A stretch of 64,000 bases of DNA, from assembly GCA_920105625.2 (NCBI GenBank), contig OV050030.1:181478315-181542314 (forward strand), given 5' to 3'. Both the position numbers and the translations under genes were made by a program. Source of the DNA: Clusia tigrina. Its lineage: Eukaryota; Arthropoda; Insecta; Diptera; Clusiidae. A model generated the notes under the pieces. The model was not told the DNA's origin. It did not search any database and saw only the letters and a program-made list of their open reading frames with translations. Positions 22,576-32,390 of the stretch are shown piece after piece. The stretch's first letter is position 1; the number at the start of each line of letters is the position of its first letter.

Positions 22576-23365
22576 TATATTCTTTCTTTACTTTTCCATC
22601 ACAAGTTCCATATCCGCTGTCTACCGGCGTCCATTAAGTCCATCCATCAATGCAAATTGGTCCTTGACCTCCTCACAGATACTCCTTGATTTCCTCTCAC
22701 CATCTTTAATACACCCAAAAATCCATAGAAAATGCTCTATGTTCGCAAAAACCGAAATTGGATTTACAGGCAAAAATGTCTTGTTTCAATCCCGGAGACT
22801 TGAATCCATATTCAAAAATAAACCAGTAACGTATGCGCCACGTAATAATAGCATTTAAAATTTTTTTCAACATTGCTACGCAAATTGTAGTTTTCGAACA
22901 ACAAAAACTTTGAGCAACAACACGTGTTGTAAGCACTTCTTGAAGTATTAATGTCAAATATTCAGCTTTTAATGTCAAATATTCAGATTAATTTGAAACC
23001 AATTAAAACAATTTAATAAACAATATAAATGTCCCTATCGACAACCAAACACAAATCCACTACCAAAAAATCCTCACAGCTAAGACGACATACTCGTACA
23101 TAGACCGTCCGATCATACTGACGGTTTATGGTTGCCCATACAAAGCTGCGTGCAACACGGCAAACGCGCCTATATGTTGCGACTTCTTTGACCAGCGCTA
23201 CGGTGCCTTCAGGGTCGCAGAAGTATCTACTTAAATTACGCTACTATACACTCTACTCACCATTATCTTGTCTGATGACACCTTTTTTCTAAGGGTCCTT
23301 CGAATTTGTTCCAGGCTGCTTCCCTGCTTCAGGTTTCCTTGCCCTGGGATTCCTCCTGTAGGTCC
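22576..23365 (-). other. 5' leader of the LTR element
   Basis: Lies between the primer site and gag, mostly without coding potential. AATGTCAAATATTCAG is repeated in tandem at about 22950-22985. Nothing else recognised. Confidence 0.5.
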
Positions 23366-23383
23366 ATCCTACCGGCTGCGCCA
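23366..23383 (-). promoter_or_regulatory. tRNA-Ser-type primer-binding site
   Basis: Minus strand TGGCGCAGCCGGTAGGAT lies 3 bases after the 5' LTR end. It matches the TGGCGCAG...GGTAGGAT primer site of several gypsy-group elements that use tRNA-Ser. Confidence 0.82.
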
Positions 23384-23386
23384 AAA

Positions 23387-23868
23387 TGTTGGGGACCGTA
23401 TTTGGTTGCTATCCTCGGGAGCGTCATTTCGCTGCCTGTCCTGAGCGCGTGTGTATCTGTACAAAAAATCACTCTTTAGAATAAAACACTACATCAGTTT
23501 TAGTTTAAAACAACAAGAAGCTTTATTCTTAAAATACTAATTCTTCTCTACTATTCACAAAAAACAATTACAGTCTACGTATTGACTTTTCTGGTGTTCC
23601 AGTTACGCAATTGTTGATTGGTGTCAGTGGCTCAAGCTAACTGACCTACTGACTGTAAAAGTGTCGTCGGTGCATTCTAAATGCCCCTCGTCAGCTTGAC
23701 TGCGGAACTGTGACACCCTAAAAGTTGACATCATAATTAATGCATAAATATTCATTTACAATATTTGCACCCTAAAAATATGTGCTTAATAGGAGCCAAA
23801 TATGAATTTAATAGGAGGCAGTGCTGTGAGTCAACTACGCGTAGGTAGCTTGATTCTAATTCACAACA
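23387..23868 (-). repeat. 5' LTR
   Basis: 482 bp pair of 12518-12989. It has an extra AATAGGAGC...AATAGGAGG partial duplication near 23790-23820. The LINE coding sequence resumes at 23869 (YDFYIVCGDFNV). Confidence 0.9.
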
Positions 23869-24950
23869 CTATGACTTCTATATTGTGTGTGGGGATTTTA
23901 ATGTAAATCTGCTCTCTGCTGATGCTGTTTCGGATGAACTTCGTGACCTTATTAGTGCGTCTGGCCTCTCTGTTGTAAACTCCATCATGCCTACTAAATT
24001 TGCAAATAATGCTGGTCCTAGCTTACTTGACCTCTTTATTATATCTGATCTATCAATGCTATTTATCTTTGATCAGCTCACTTTTATTTCTGATCATGAC
24101 TTGATATTCTGTACACTAAATGTTAATATTGGTCGAAAAATGAATACTTCCTCTATCTCGTATCGTGATTATAAGTCCATTGACTTGACTTCTTTGTTTA
24201 GGGAGCTTCCCTAATTAAGATGGGACGACTGCTGGTTTTCTAGCGGCATTGATCAGAAGTTGAATGGTTTTGTGAATCGGATTTGTGTTGTTTTCAACAC
24301 ATATGTCCCGATTCGCACTATTCAAGTAAAAAATAAAACGTGTCCTTTTTTGACGCGCTAGTTAAGCAGCGAAAAGAACAGGTTGCATGTTAGATGGAGA
24401 AAATTTCCAACAGATCAGAATTGGGGTTCTTACAGGCTGGCTCGTAATGAGGCTGTAGCTGCTGTGAGGCTAGCAAAAAAAATTATTTTTCCTCTAAGCT
24501 TGATGCATCTCTTCCATCTAAGAAATTATGGAGGAATCTAAAATGGATTGGTGTTCATTTCAAGAATAGTAGTGATTGTTTAGTGGAACCGAAAGAATTA
24601 AATAATCATTTCCTAAATCTGTTTCCCCCTGAGAATTCTAGTGAGTGTGAGCTGTCTGTGGTTGATGGACTTGTCTGTCAAAGTTCATTTGAGTTTCATG
24701 CAGTTGGTGACTGTGATGTACACAGAGGGATTATGCGGATAAAATCTAACGCTGTAGGTCCTGATAGAGTCTTTATTAGGTTAATAAAATTAATTATTCC
24801 GTTTGTCTTGAGTCCATTAACTCACATTATAAATCACTGCTTTACCACTTCGTGCTTCCCAAGTCCTACTGTTGTGCCGGTTGCAAAAAAGGCATCTGCC
24901 GCTGCTCCCAGTGATTTTCGTCCCATTAGTTTGCTCTCATGTCTTTCTAA
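23869..24950 (+). pseudogene. LINE endonuclease second half and RT start
   Basis: 23869-24213 reads VCGDFNVNL (endonuclease Asp/Asn), LLDLFIIS and FISDHDLIF (the SDH block), completing the domain interrupted at 12517. After a stop at 24213 the linker continues, then from 24583 PKELNNHFLNLF and SNAVGPDRVF, and SDFRPISLLSCLS at 24910-24945, the early RT blocks. The reading runs straight into the MITE at 24951, which supplies a spurious C-terminus to 25209. Confidence 0.8.
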
Positions 24951-25471
24951 CCCTACGTCTCCACGGGCAATTTTTGATGGCATAACATCTGTCAAATTCG
25001 ATTGCAAAGGTTGGCAATATTTTAATGGTGGGTGGTTTATTGCGATGTTATGCCATCGTCATTTTGAAAATGTCGTCAAGCAACCTAGTTCGCTGTGCAC
25101 GCGGTTGAAAAAATTTTTTGATTTATATGATGAAGAGGAAAAAAGAAGGAAACCGAATTTCTGTTTGAATCCTTTATTACAAAGAATGCAAATGCACAGT
25201 CTCCATTAATTTTAGCGTTTTTATTAATTTAATAGATGCGGTAAAACGTAAATGTCCTACGATGCTTCCACTGTGAGCGTCACGAAAAAATGAAAAATGG
25301 CTGTCAAACAAACAAAATGACAACTGATTGCAACACAGCACGTTGGCAATTTATGGCATAACATATTTCATAACATACATTGCCAACTTGAAGCAATTTG
25401 GAGCCTCCATTGGCAATTTGCTTGAAATTGCCAATGGCATGGCATCAAAAATTGCCCGTGGAGACGTAGGG
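24951..25471. mobile_element. 521 bp MITE with 29 bp perfect terminal inverted repeats
   Basis: Starts CCCTACGTCTCCACGGGCAA and ends with its exact reverse complement over 29 bp. It is flanked by TAA on both sides (24948-24950, 25472-25474), a TWA-type duplication typical of PIF/Harbinger-superfamily elements. Internal sequence has no transposase, though a short plus frame (HFENVVKQ, DEEEKRRKPNF) spans part of it. It interrupts the LINE RT after SCLS; removing it plus one TAA lets RT continue with KVCESRMAGQ. Confidence 0.92.
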
Positions 25472-25474
25472 TAA

Positions 25475-26460
25475 GGTGTGTGAGTCGCGTATGGCTGGTC
25501 AGATATCTCGACACCTGAATGAGTTTAAGCTGGTTTTCGTAAGGATCACAGTTGCTCGACTTTGAGTGGTAGATCTCAGCGAGTGAAGATAGGTGATATC
25601 TTCTCTGATTGTAGGCCAGTTTTTTCTGGGGTTCCACAGGGTTCAATTCTTGGACCACTGCTTTTCAGTATGTTCATCAATGACATTTTTTCACTTGACT
25701 GTAATGGAGTGATGCATGCTTATGCCGATGACATTCAGTTATATCTGTCACGCAGGGTAGGCCTTATGGATCATCTGGTTTGTAGACTTAATGAGGACCT
25801 TGATATTCTTGGTGGTTGGGCTCGTAGCAATGATCTGTGTCTAAATCCGGCGAAATCTTTTGTTCTGCCTATTTACAAAGACAATATAATTTTTATTGAC
25901 ATCCCTCCGATGTTTATTGCTGGTTGCCGCCTTACAATTGTTAACAAGGCTGTTGTGCTTGGGTTTCATTTTAAGTCGTCATTGACTTGCTCGGATCATA
26001 TCAACCATGTGGTTTGCAGAATGTATATGACTCTGCGCTGTTTGAGGATGCCTGCTCGATTTCCTCCTGTTGAAACTAGGCGCAGGTTGGTTGTGTAATT
26101 GCTTGTGCCTATTATTACCTACTTGGAGGTGGTGTATAGTGGTTTGGACTCTCGGTCTTTACATAAGCATTCAATAATGCCACACTTTTTTTTTGGTGTA
26201 TGGCTTGCGCAAATTTGACCATATCTCATCTTGGAGTAAAATGGTTCTGGGTTGCGATATTGAGAGATAATATACTCTAAGGCACCGCCTGTCGATCCGT
26301 TGCAATAATCTGATTATACCGAGGTTTACGTTCCGAAACTCGGCTAGAATATTTTTCGTTGGCACCACTAGACTATGGAACTCTTTACCTAATGATTTAA
26401 AAAATATTATGAGTCACAACAGCTTCAAGCATCTTATTTATCTTTATTTTCGTAGTAACA
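25475..26460 (+). pseudogene. LINE reverse transcriptase, main part
   Basis: The best open piece is 25562-26098: GVPQGSILGPLLFSMF (motif B), YADDIQLYL (motif C, catalytic Asp pair), LGFHFKSSLTC (thumb). Upstream, ISRHLNEFKL precedes a short gap where motif A should be, so part of the palm appears lost between about 25530 and 25562. Past a stop at 26096 other frames give IIPRFTFRNSARIFFVG and TRLWNSLPNDL, the C-terminal end, to about 26460. Confidence 0.8.
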
Positions 26461-26704
26461 CCTGACGCTTTATTTCTTCTCTTTTCCTTCCAAGTTCTAC
26501 TACCCTCTTTCTTTTTAATTTTTTATATATTTTTCTTGTTTTTTTGGTGTATTTGTTTATTGTTTTCTAATTATTGTCAATAGAATTTATTTTAATTTTA
26601 ATTTTAGCTTTAAGTTTTTAATTGAAGTTACAATTGTGGCTAAGTTAAATGTACAGCATAAGTTTTTAAAACTTATTGTATGATTAAATAAATTAAATTA
26701 AATA

Positions 26705-26742
26705 AAGTTAAAAAAAAATAAATAAGTATATATATAAATATA

Positions 26743-26789
<47 letters not shown>
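26705..26789. repeat. (AT)n tract between two LINE tails
   Basis: About 60 bp of TA repeats bordered by AAAAAAAAATAAATAAG on the left (tail of the plus LINE) and a T run on the right (tail of the minus LINE). The two LINEs meet tail-to-tail here. Confidence 0.85.
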
Positions 26790-26797
<8 letters not shown>

Positions 26798-26951
26798 TAT
26801 CTCCATTTATTTAACTACAATCTGTCCAGCTGGACATTCAGTACTACTTATATTATATTTGGTTATAAACATGTGTATGAATTTTCAGAAACATTCAATA
26901 CATTAGGTACATTAATTTAACAAAGTTAAATTCTATATATATTAATTTCAT

Positions 26952-28343
26952 TCATTCCTTATTATTATTAGTTTTTAATTTTTTTTTTATTTTTTTATTT
27001 TTTTTTTTTATTTCTAATTTGATCTTAGGTGGTAAATCTGATTCTACCGCTAGGTTGTTAGGATGGATTCTAACACGTTTGCGATATGAGTGGCTATATT
27101 TCATGATTTCATCATTTACTTTTGGGATGTTTAGATCCCGATGAATGATGTCGTTGCTGACATACCAAGGTGCATTAGCACACAGTCGTATGACTTTTGA
27201 TTGGAATCGTTGTAGGATGTCCAGGTTTGACTTGGATGCTGATCCCCAAATTTGAATACCATAAGTCCATATGGGCTTCAGTATTACCTTATATATCATG
27301 ACTTTATTTCCAAGTGTTAGGGCTGACCTTCGTCCAAGTAGCCAGAACAAAGACCTAAGCGTTATTCCAAGTTGTTTCCGTTTGGAGAAGATGTGATAGC
27401 GCCACGTAAGCCGCCGATCCAGGTGCACCCCAAGGTATTTTGCATGGTCTGCTTGTGGCAATTGGGAGTTACTTAGTGTCACTGGAGGGCAAGAACCTGC
27501 ACGTAGGGTAAAAGTCGTTTGCACTGATTTTATTGCATTTGCTTTTATTCGCCACTTGTCTAGCCATAAGTCAATTTGGTTCAGGTTCTCCTGCAAATGT
27601 TTCGAGGCTAACACGGGGTTTTTGTTGCAGGCCATTACAACAGTATCATCTGCAAAAGTTGCGGTATATGTGGTAACAGTCAGCGGCAGGTCAGCCGTGA
27701 ATAGTGTGTAGAGCACAGGTCCCAAAACGCTCCCTTGTGGAACACCAGCTTTGATTGGATGGAGGGAATTTACGTCGCTGTTAACTTTGACCATGAAGAA
27801 TCTGCTTTCTAAGTAGGACTTTAATATGGCAAAGTAGTGATAGGGTAAATGCATTTTCAATTTGTACAGTAACCCTTGGTGCCACACCTTGTCGAATGCT
27901 TGGGTGATATCCAGGAATGCAGCTGAACAGTATTCTCTATTTTCTAGTGCATTCTGTGCAAATGCATATACTCGATTTATTTGTTCTATCGTAGCATGAT
28001 GCTTTCGGAATCCAAATTGATGGGAAGGTATAAGTTGTTTTGACTCGATGATTGGGAGGAGTCGCTTCAAAAGAAGTTTCTCAAACATTTTGGAAACTAT
28101 CGGAAGCAAGCTAATTGGTCTATATGAGGTGACCACTTCTGCCGGTTTCCCAGGTTTGGGAACAAGGATAATTTGAGCCACTTTCCATTGGCTTGGGAAG
28201 TGGTCACATCGGATAATCGTATTGAATAGTTGTGCAATGAATTTATAGCCGCAATCTGGTAGCTCCTTTAGGATTCTGCTCGTAATAAGGTCATATCCCG
28301 GCGATTTTTTGTCTTTTAGCGTATTCTTGATAATTCCTCTAAT
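26952..28343 (-). CDS. Jockey-like reverse transcriptase
   Basis: In frame from the stop at 28344-28346 to 26952. Early blocks KDKKSPGYD, IILVPKPGKP and YRPISLLP; motif A AAFLDITQAFDKVWH (catalytic Asp); GVPQGSVLGPVLYTLF; motif C TFADDTVVMA; thumb YLGVHLDRRLTW and WTYGIQIWG. The C-terminus is Lys-rich from a run of A-rich codons (KKKNKKIKKK), as the coding region fades into the 3' end. An annotator starting at a Met-like codon would begin at 28181, but the 54 codons upstream are RT sequence in the same frame. Confidence 0.93.
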   Translation of the reverse strand: MRGIIKNTLKDKKSPGYDLITSRILKELPDCGYKFIAQLFNTIIRCDHFPSQWKVAQIILVPKPGKPAEVVTSYRPISLLPIVSKMFEKLLLKRLLPIIESKQLIPSHQFGFRKHHATIEQINRVYAFAQNALENREYCSAAFLDITQAFDKVWHQGLLYKLKMHLPYHYFAILKSYLESRFFMVKVNSDVNSLHPIKAGVPQGSVLGPVLYTLFTADLPLTVTTYTATFADDTVVMACNKNPVLASKHLQENLNQIDLWLDKWRIKANAIKSVQTTFTLRAGSCPPVTLSNSQLPQADHAKYLGVHLDRRLTWRYHIFSKRKQLGITLRSLFWLLGRRSALTLGNKVMIYKVILKPIWTYGIQIWGSASKSNLDILQRFQSKVIRLCANAPWYVSNDIIHRDLNIPKVNDEIMKYSHSYRKRVRIHPNNLAVESDLPPKIKLEIKKKNKKIKKKLKTNNNKE

Positions 28344-29558
28344 TTATTTTAGTTTAAAATGCTGGATCGGAATATCCATTTGGTATGGGGCATCAAGTAA
28401 TTCAGCTATTTTTATGTCTTCTTGTGGATATTTGCTTGGAAACGGCGCAAATACTTTTAATAAATGAAGAGCAAATGACTGTGCTTTTTCTTTGTCAGAT
28501 CTGGCCCATCCGCCATCTTTCGTTTTAATAGGTGGCACATGTGATGTTGGTTGATTTAGTTTTTTTGTAGCTTTCCATAGAGAATAATCTGAAGCCTGTG
28601 AAGGTGACAAGCTGCTGAGATAGCTTTGTATTTCTGAATTTTTTGTTGACCGTAGGGCGTTTTTGAGTTGCTTTGTAGCGCAATTGAACCGGTTTTTGTC
28701 ATAGGGGCTTCTGGTCATTTGCCAAATTCGACGCAGTCTCCGCTTTTCTTTTAGTTGCTCCTTTACAACCTGGCTTACATCACGATAATTACTTATACAG
28801 CTGGGCTCCAATGTGGAAGTCCATGCAGCATGCTGAATGGCTGAGTTCAAAAGTTCTACTGCATCGTCTATATTTGTTTTGTTTTTTAAAGGAATATTGG
28901 TGACTAGAGTCTCGATAATGCTTTGTCTAAACAGCTCCCAATTTGTGCTTTTGTTGTGCAGACAGATTGTTCTTGCTCTGATCTGAGCCTCACAGCTAAT
29001 TGTTAGAACTATCGGTGAGTGATCTGATGACAGGTCCAGGCACGATTCCATGGAAGTGTTTGTTTTTGGTACACCTTTGGATACAAAAAAGTCGATAACG
29101 TCTGGAAGCTTGTTTCTGTCCGTTGGCCAGTAGGTTGGCTCACCCGTTGATAGGTGGGACAGGCTGTTTTGTTGCATAGCTTTATATAGGTTACGGCCTC
29201 TAGGAGTTGTTATTCTAGACCCCCATTGTGGATGCTTAGCATTATAATCACCCCCAGCGATGAATCTTGATCCTAGGGAGTTATAAAATTCTTGGAACTG
29301 TTCGCAGCTAACAGGATGGTTGGGAGGGCAATATACCGCTGCAATTGTTATGGGGCCTTTATAATCATCAATTGTTATAACCGTTGATTGCAGGTATTTC
29401 TTTTTATAACATTCGTGCTCCACGTGTGCAATACTGTTGCGAATAATTACAGCAGTTCCCCCACGCGCAGTGCCAGCTGGGTGGATTGTGGAGTATAGGT
29501 CATATTGCGGAATTTTTGCGTAACTTTTTTCAGTGAAATGGGTTTCAGATATCAACAT
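28344..29558 (-). CDS. Jockey-like endonuclease and linker
   Basis: 404 codons. Endonuclease blocks: LISETHF (catalytic Glu), GGTAVIIRN, AAVYCPPN, AGGDYNAKHPQWGS (Asp/Asn), PDVIDFFVS and LSSDHSPIVLT (Asp/His). The linker has the basic helical LKEKRRLRRIWQMTR before RT. The first block (N of the NxxG type) is lost by truncation. A single TAA at 28344-28346 separates this from RT, which continues in the same frame, so the two listed CDS were one protein. Confidence 0.92.
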   Translation of the reverse strand: MLISETHFTEKSYAKIPQYDLYSTIHPAGTARGGTAVIIRNSIAHVEHECYKKKYLQSTVITIDDYKGPITIAAVYCPPNHPVSCEQFQEFYNSLGSRFIAGGDYNAKHPQWGSRITTPRGRNLYKAMQQNSLSHLSTGEPTYWPTDRNKLPDVIDFFVSKGVPKTNTSMESCLDLSSDHSPIVLTISCEAQIRARTICLHNKSTNWELFRQSIIETLVTNIPLKNKTNIDDAVELLNSAIQHAAWTSTLEPSCISNYRDVSQVVKEQLKEKRRLRRIWQMTRSPYDKNRFNCATKQLKNALRSTKNSEIQSYLSSLSPSQASDYSLWKATKKLNQPTSHVPPIKTKDGGWARSDKEKAQSFALHLLKVFAPFPSKYPQEDIKIAELLDAPYQMDIPIQHFKLK

Positions 29559-29875
29559 AATGTCAATATTTTTGTCTGCTAAGAAAGCTGATACCGTTCA
29601 TATATGAACAAAACAAAATTGGATTCACGCAAATACGCGAAGGATAAGCAACACAAAAATTTCAACCATCGCACACACGAAGGAGAGAGAAAAGAAATAT
29701 TTTTTACGCTCTTACTCGCGAAGAAGAACATTATGAAAAAATTGAAACGCACACGTTCGCGGACGAGAGCGCGAGCGAGTGAATGATTCTGAACCCTGAA
29801 AAATACATTCCCCTGGTGAGCATTTAGAATAAATAGGAATTCTTTCAAAATAATTGAACAATTTGACGCATTGCA

Positions 29876-30316
29876 GGTGGTGATGATGCCGAATTGTATA
29901 GTAACAGGAAAGGTTTTTTCTTCATTAACGTCCAAAGATTATGTGATAGTGAGTTGAATTTTCTTGATATAGTTGCACGCTGGCCTGGCTCAACGCACGA
30001 TACAACAATATTCCGTAATTCACGCATTTGTTATCGTTGAGAAACTAAAGAATTCGGCAATAGTCTAGTAGTAGCAGATAGTGGCTACGTAAATACTAAT
30101 TTTATAATAACACCGTTATTAAGGACTTGCACTCCTGCGGAAAATCTATTTAATGAATCTCTGATTAGAACACGAAATTGTATTGAGCGTTCATATGGAG
30201 TCTGGAAGAGAAGATTTCCTGTACTATCTCTGGGCATCCGCATGAATTTGAAAAGGGTTCAAAGTATTGCAGTGGCAATGGTAATACTGCATAATATATG
30301 TTCTTTACATAATTAA
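29876..30316 (+). pseudogene. Harbinger-type (DDE_Tnp_4) transposase, C-terminal part
   Basis: Translation from 29876: GGDDAELYSNRKGFFFINVQ, DIVARWPGSTHDTTIF, VVADSGYVN (catalytic Asp) and NCIERSYGVWKRRFP (catalytic Glu), ending VAMVILHNICS. These are the core motifs of HARBI1-like transposases. A TGA at 30038-30040 interrupts it. The N-terminal third with the first catalytic Asp is absent. TTTGACGCATTGCAG just before the open part resembles a splice acceptor, so the missing exon may have been upstream. Confidence 0.8.
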
Positions 30317-30543
30317 AGAGAAGCCCTATAATTTCAGCGGAGTTAACTGAAGCCGTCAATCAAGTTCTTGGCGTACCCAACAATCGCAGCGCTGGAGAAC
30401 AAATCTGGAATAATACCAGAAGAGAACTAATTCAAAAATATTTTGCTTCAATGTAACCATAAAATACAAAATTCAAATCAAAAATCATTTATTAATTCCT
30501 CCTTTAGCATAAAGGCTCCTCTTTTTTGGCGCGGCAGTCTTTT

Positions 30544-30783
30544 TCATATTTTTTTTAAATTGTAATATTTAGTTCTTAGAACCTTAACATTACGTTGCGT
30601 TCCAAATTCTTTATTAAATAAGTCTGCCACTCCCAGCCATGCTGCATCTTTGTCACGGGTCGTGATGACATCTGATTTTTTACACTCTATTCTATTTTTA
30701 TATTTTTCAACTAATTTAATTAACATATTAATTTCCTCAATGTTAAAATTTGAAGCACGAATGGTTTCCATTTTCAAACTCAA
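30544..30783 (-). CDS. Myb/SANT-like DNA-binding protein, Harbinger accessory gene
   Basis: 79 codons, no stop. The N-terminus reads NFNIEEINMLIKLVEKYKN and continues KDAAWLGVADLFNKEF, RNVKVLRTKYYNLKK, the three-helix pattern of Myb/SANT-like (MADF-related) domains. Harbinger elements encode such a protein beside the transposase, where it binds the element ends and recruits the transposase. It is convergent with the transposase here, and its short length suggests it lost the C-terminal part. Confidence 0.65.
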   Translation of the reverse strand: MSLKMETIRASNFNIEEINMLIKLVEKYKNRIECKKSDVITTRDKDAAWLGVADLFNKEFGTQRNVKVLRTKYYNLKKI

Positions 30784-31000
30784 ATAAATGTAACATAAAA
30801 CTTATGTTTTTGAACAGTGCTACCAAAAACAATCCACAAATTGAAAAGTGTTACCATATTTTTCCTTCATTCATTGCTTTAGTTAACTAAAGCACTGTGA
30901 ATATGAAGCACTAGTTAAACTCTAGTTATCATTTTAGTTAACTAATGGTTAACCAATGACTGTGAATCCGGGTCTTAGGGAAACTTTCAAAATCGGCTTG

Positions 31001-31390
31001 GCATCGAAGTTAGGCAAATAGACAAAACAATTTTGGCAATTTTGATAGAAATTATCAACAGCGCTTTCCAAATATATTTAATAATTCAGGCAACTTTGCA
31101 AACAATAAAGATTACCAACAAGGTTTTAGTAGGAATTTTAATTACTCGGGAAATAGTAAGAATCCCCAACAAAATAGAAATTTCAACAACTCTGGTAATT
31201 ACCAGAGAAATTCTCACAATGCTCGAAACAGGGAACGATACCAAGAGCCACTGAATGTGGACGCGGAACAGCTTGATAATTTTCGACTACTGCCTCGGAA
31301 TACCAACTACCCATAGCAACTCTTACAATAAATTTAACCCAAATTAAGTGTTTGATTGATACAGGTGCTGCCACAACTCTAGGTGACTAC
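31001..31390 (+). pseudogene. Gypsy gag C-terminus and protease start
   Basis: 31033-31316 reads as an Asn/Phe/Gly-rich repeat in the frame NFGNFDRNYQQRF, with NNSGNF-type units recurring, ending at a TAG. Such Asn-rich tails occur in errantivirus-like gag. Directly after it comes TLTINLTQIKCLIDTGAATTL, the protease active site with the D-T-G-A triad intact. The protease then breaks off. Confidence 0.65.
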
Positions 31391-31439
31391 AGGGTTTTTG
31401 GTCACTTGAAGACACTTCAAAGCTTAGGTACACTCACTC

Positions 31440-32390
31440 AATCAAATATTAATGGATGAAAAAGATATCGAAAAAACTGCATTTGCAACACCCATGGGTA
31501 ATTTTGAGTACATTCGTATGCCATTCGGATTGAAGAATGCACCCGCTACTTTCCAGCGAATGATGAATACTAAGAGAGTTTATTAACAAAATATGTGTTT
31601 TTTATATGGATGACATTTTAGTCAACTTCAATAGAGGAACACTTTGTAAATTTGGAAAAAATATTTATCAAACTTACTGAATTTAATTTAAAAGTGCAAC
31701 TAACCAAGTGTAATTTTTTGACAAAACAAACCGAATTTTTAGGACATATTATTACAACAAACGGAATTAAGCCAAACCCAGAAAAAAATCAAAGTAATAA
31801 ACAATCTACGGTTATCCAAAACAATTAAAGAAATCAATTGCTTGGAGTAATCAGTTTTTATAGAAAATTTATAATAAATTATTCACTTATCGCAAATTCG
31901 ATGGTGAAATATCTAAAAAAAAACAATACAAAAATTTATATTTTTGATCACGAATACCTGAGAGCATTTAATGAATTGAAAAAATTGATCACTACTTATC
32001 CAATTCTGGCTTACCCCGATTTAACAAGAAATTTGTTCTTACATCTGATGCAAGTAATGTAGCATTAGGCGCGGTATTAAGTCAGGATGGCAAGCCAATT
32101 GGTTATGCAAGCCGTACTCTGAATGGACATGAAAGAAATTTTTTTACAATGGAAAAAGAGTTATTAGCCATTGTATGGGCTATAAAATATTTCAGGCCAT
32201 ACCTTTATGGAAAAAAGTTTTTAGTACAAACAGATCACCAACCATTAAAATGGTGATATTCTTTAAAAGAGCCAAATTCAAGAATTATACGATGGAAGTT
32301 GATGCTTGAAGAATATGAGTTTGAAGTGGAATATTTAAAGGGAAAGATATTAAAATAGCAGATTTTCTAAGCAGAATAGAAAAAACCAGA
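31440..32390 (+). pseudogene. Gypsy RT (3' part) and RNase H
   Basis: [28 protein letters not shown] at 31490-31570, then VFYMDDILV (catalytic Asp pair) and FLGHIITTNGIKPNP. The connection LGVISFYRKFI is at 31838. RNase H gives [29 protein letters not shown] and [10 protein letters not shown], followed by a TGA, then DFLSRIEK. Motif A of RT is not present. At least four frame breaks. Confidence 0.82.

Larger units (their letters stand above)
12518..23868 (-). mobile_element. Ty3/gypsy LTR retrotransposon, tRNA-Ser-primed, inserted in a LINE
   Basis: Both LTRs are present (TGTT...AACA ends). Minus-strand order is 5' LTR 23868-23387, primer site, leader, gag, protease, RT, RNase H, integrase, polypurine tract, 3' LTR 12989-12518. 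The integrase-last order defines Ty3/gypsy. It splits the LINE endonuclease, with TAT at the left edge and CTATG at the right as a possible short target duplication. The LTRs differ by many substitutions and small indels, so the insertion is not recent. A mariner element sits in the leader. Confidence 0.9.
11000..26704 (+). mobile_element. CR1/jockey-type LINE, interrupted by an LTR element and a MITE
   Basis: ORF1 (11199-11908), endonuclease (12106-12517 and 23869-24210) and RT (from about 24400, ending near 26460) are collinear once two insertions are removed: 12518-23868 and 24951-25471. Without them the element is about 3.8 kb, a normal size for a two-ORF LINE. The 3' end is A/T-rich (AATAAATTAAATTAAATAAAG near 26690). 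The C-terminal wording TRLWNSLPNDL is common in CR1/jockey-group RTs, and no RNase H is present. Stops and frameshifts make it non-functional. Confidence 0.8.
26790..29598 (-). mobile_element. Jockey-like LINE, 5'-truncated
   Basis: Minus strand: endonuclease, RT, 3' UTR and a terminal A run (T run at about 26790-26799). The 5' end breaks inside the endonuclease at about 29598, where unrelated sequence begins; 5' truncation is the usual result of LINE retrotransposition. ORF2 is open across about 870 codons apart from one stop, so this is among the better-preserved copies in the window. Confidence 0.9.
29599..30974. mobile_element. PIF/Harbinger DNA transposon remnant
   Basis: Contains two convergent genes characteristic of this superfamily: a DDE transposase (+) and a Myb/SANT-like DNA-binding protein (-). 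The right edge may be at GAATCCGGGTC followed by TTA (30975-30977), a TWA-type target site, where gypsy gag sequence begins. I cannot find the left inverted repeat. 29604-29850 holds no recognised domain. It appears to separate the jockey-like LINE from the gypsy remnant. Confidence 0.65.

Noticed and set aside
24951..25209. C-terminal 86 codons of the 24583-25209 frame as part of the LINE protein
   Set aside because: They lie inside the MITE and are read by chance after the RT text stops at 24950.
24951..30974. MITE at 24951-25471 as a deletion derivative of the Harbinger remnant at 29.6-31.0 kb
   Set aside because: The CCCTACGTCTCC ends do not occur at the visible edge of the Harbinger remnant.
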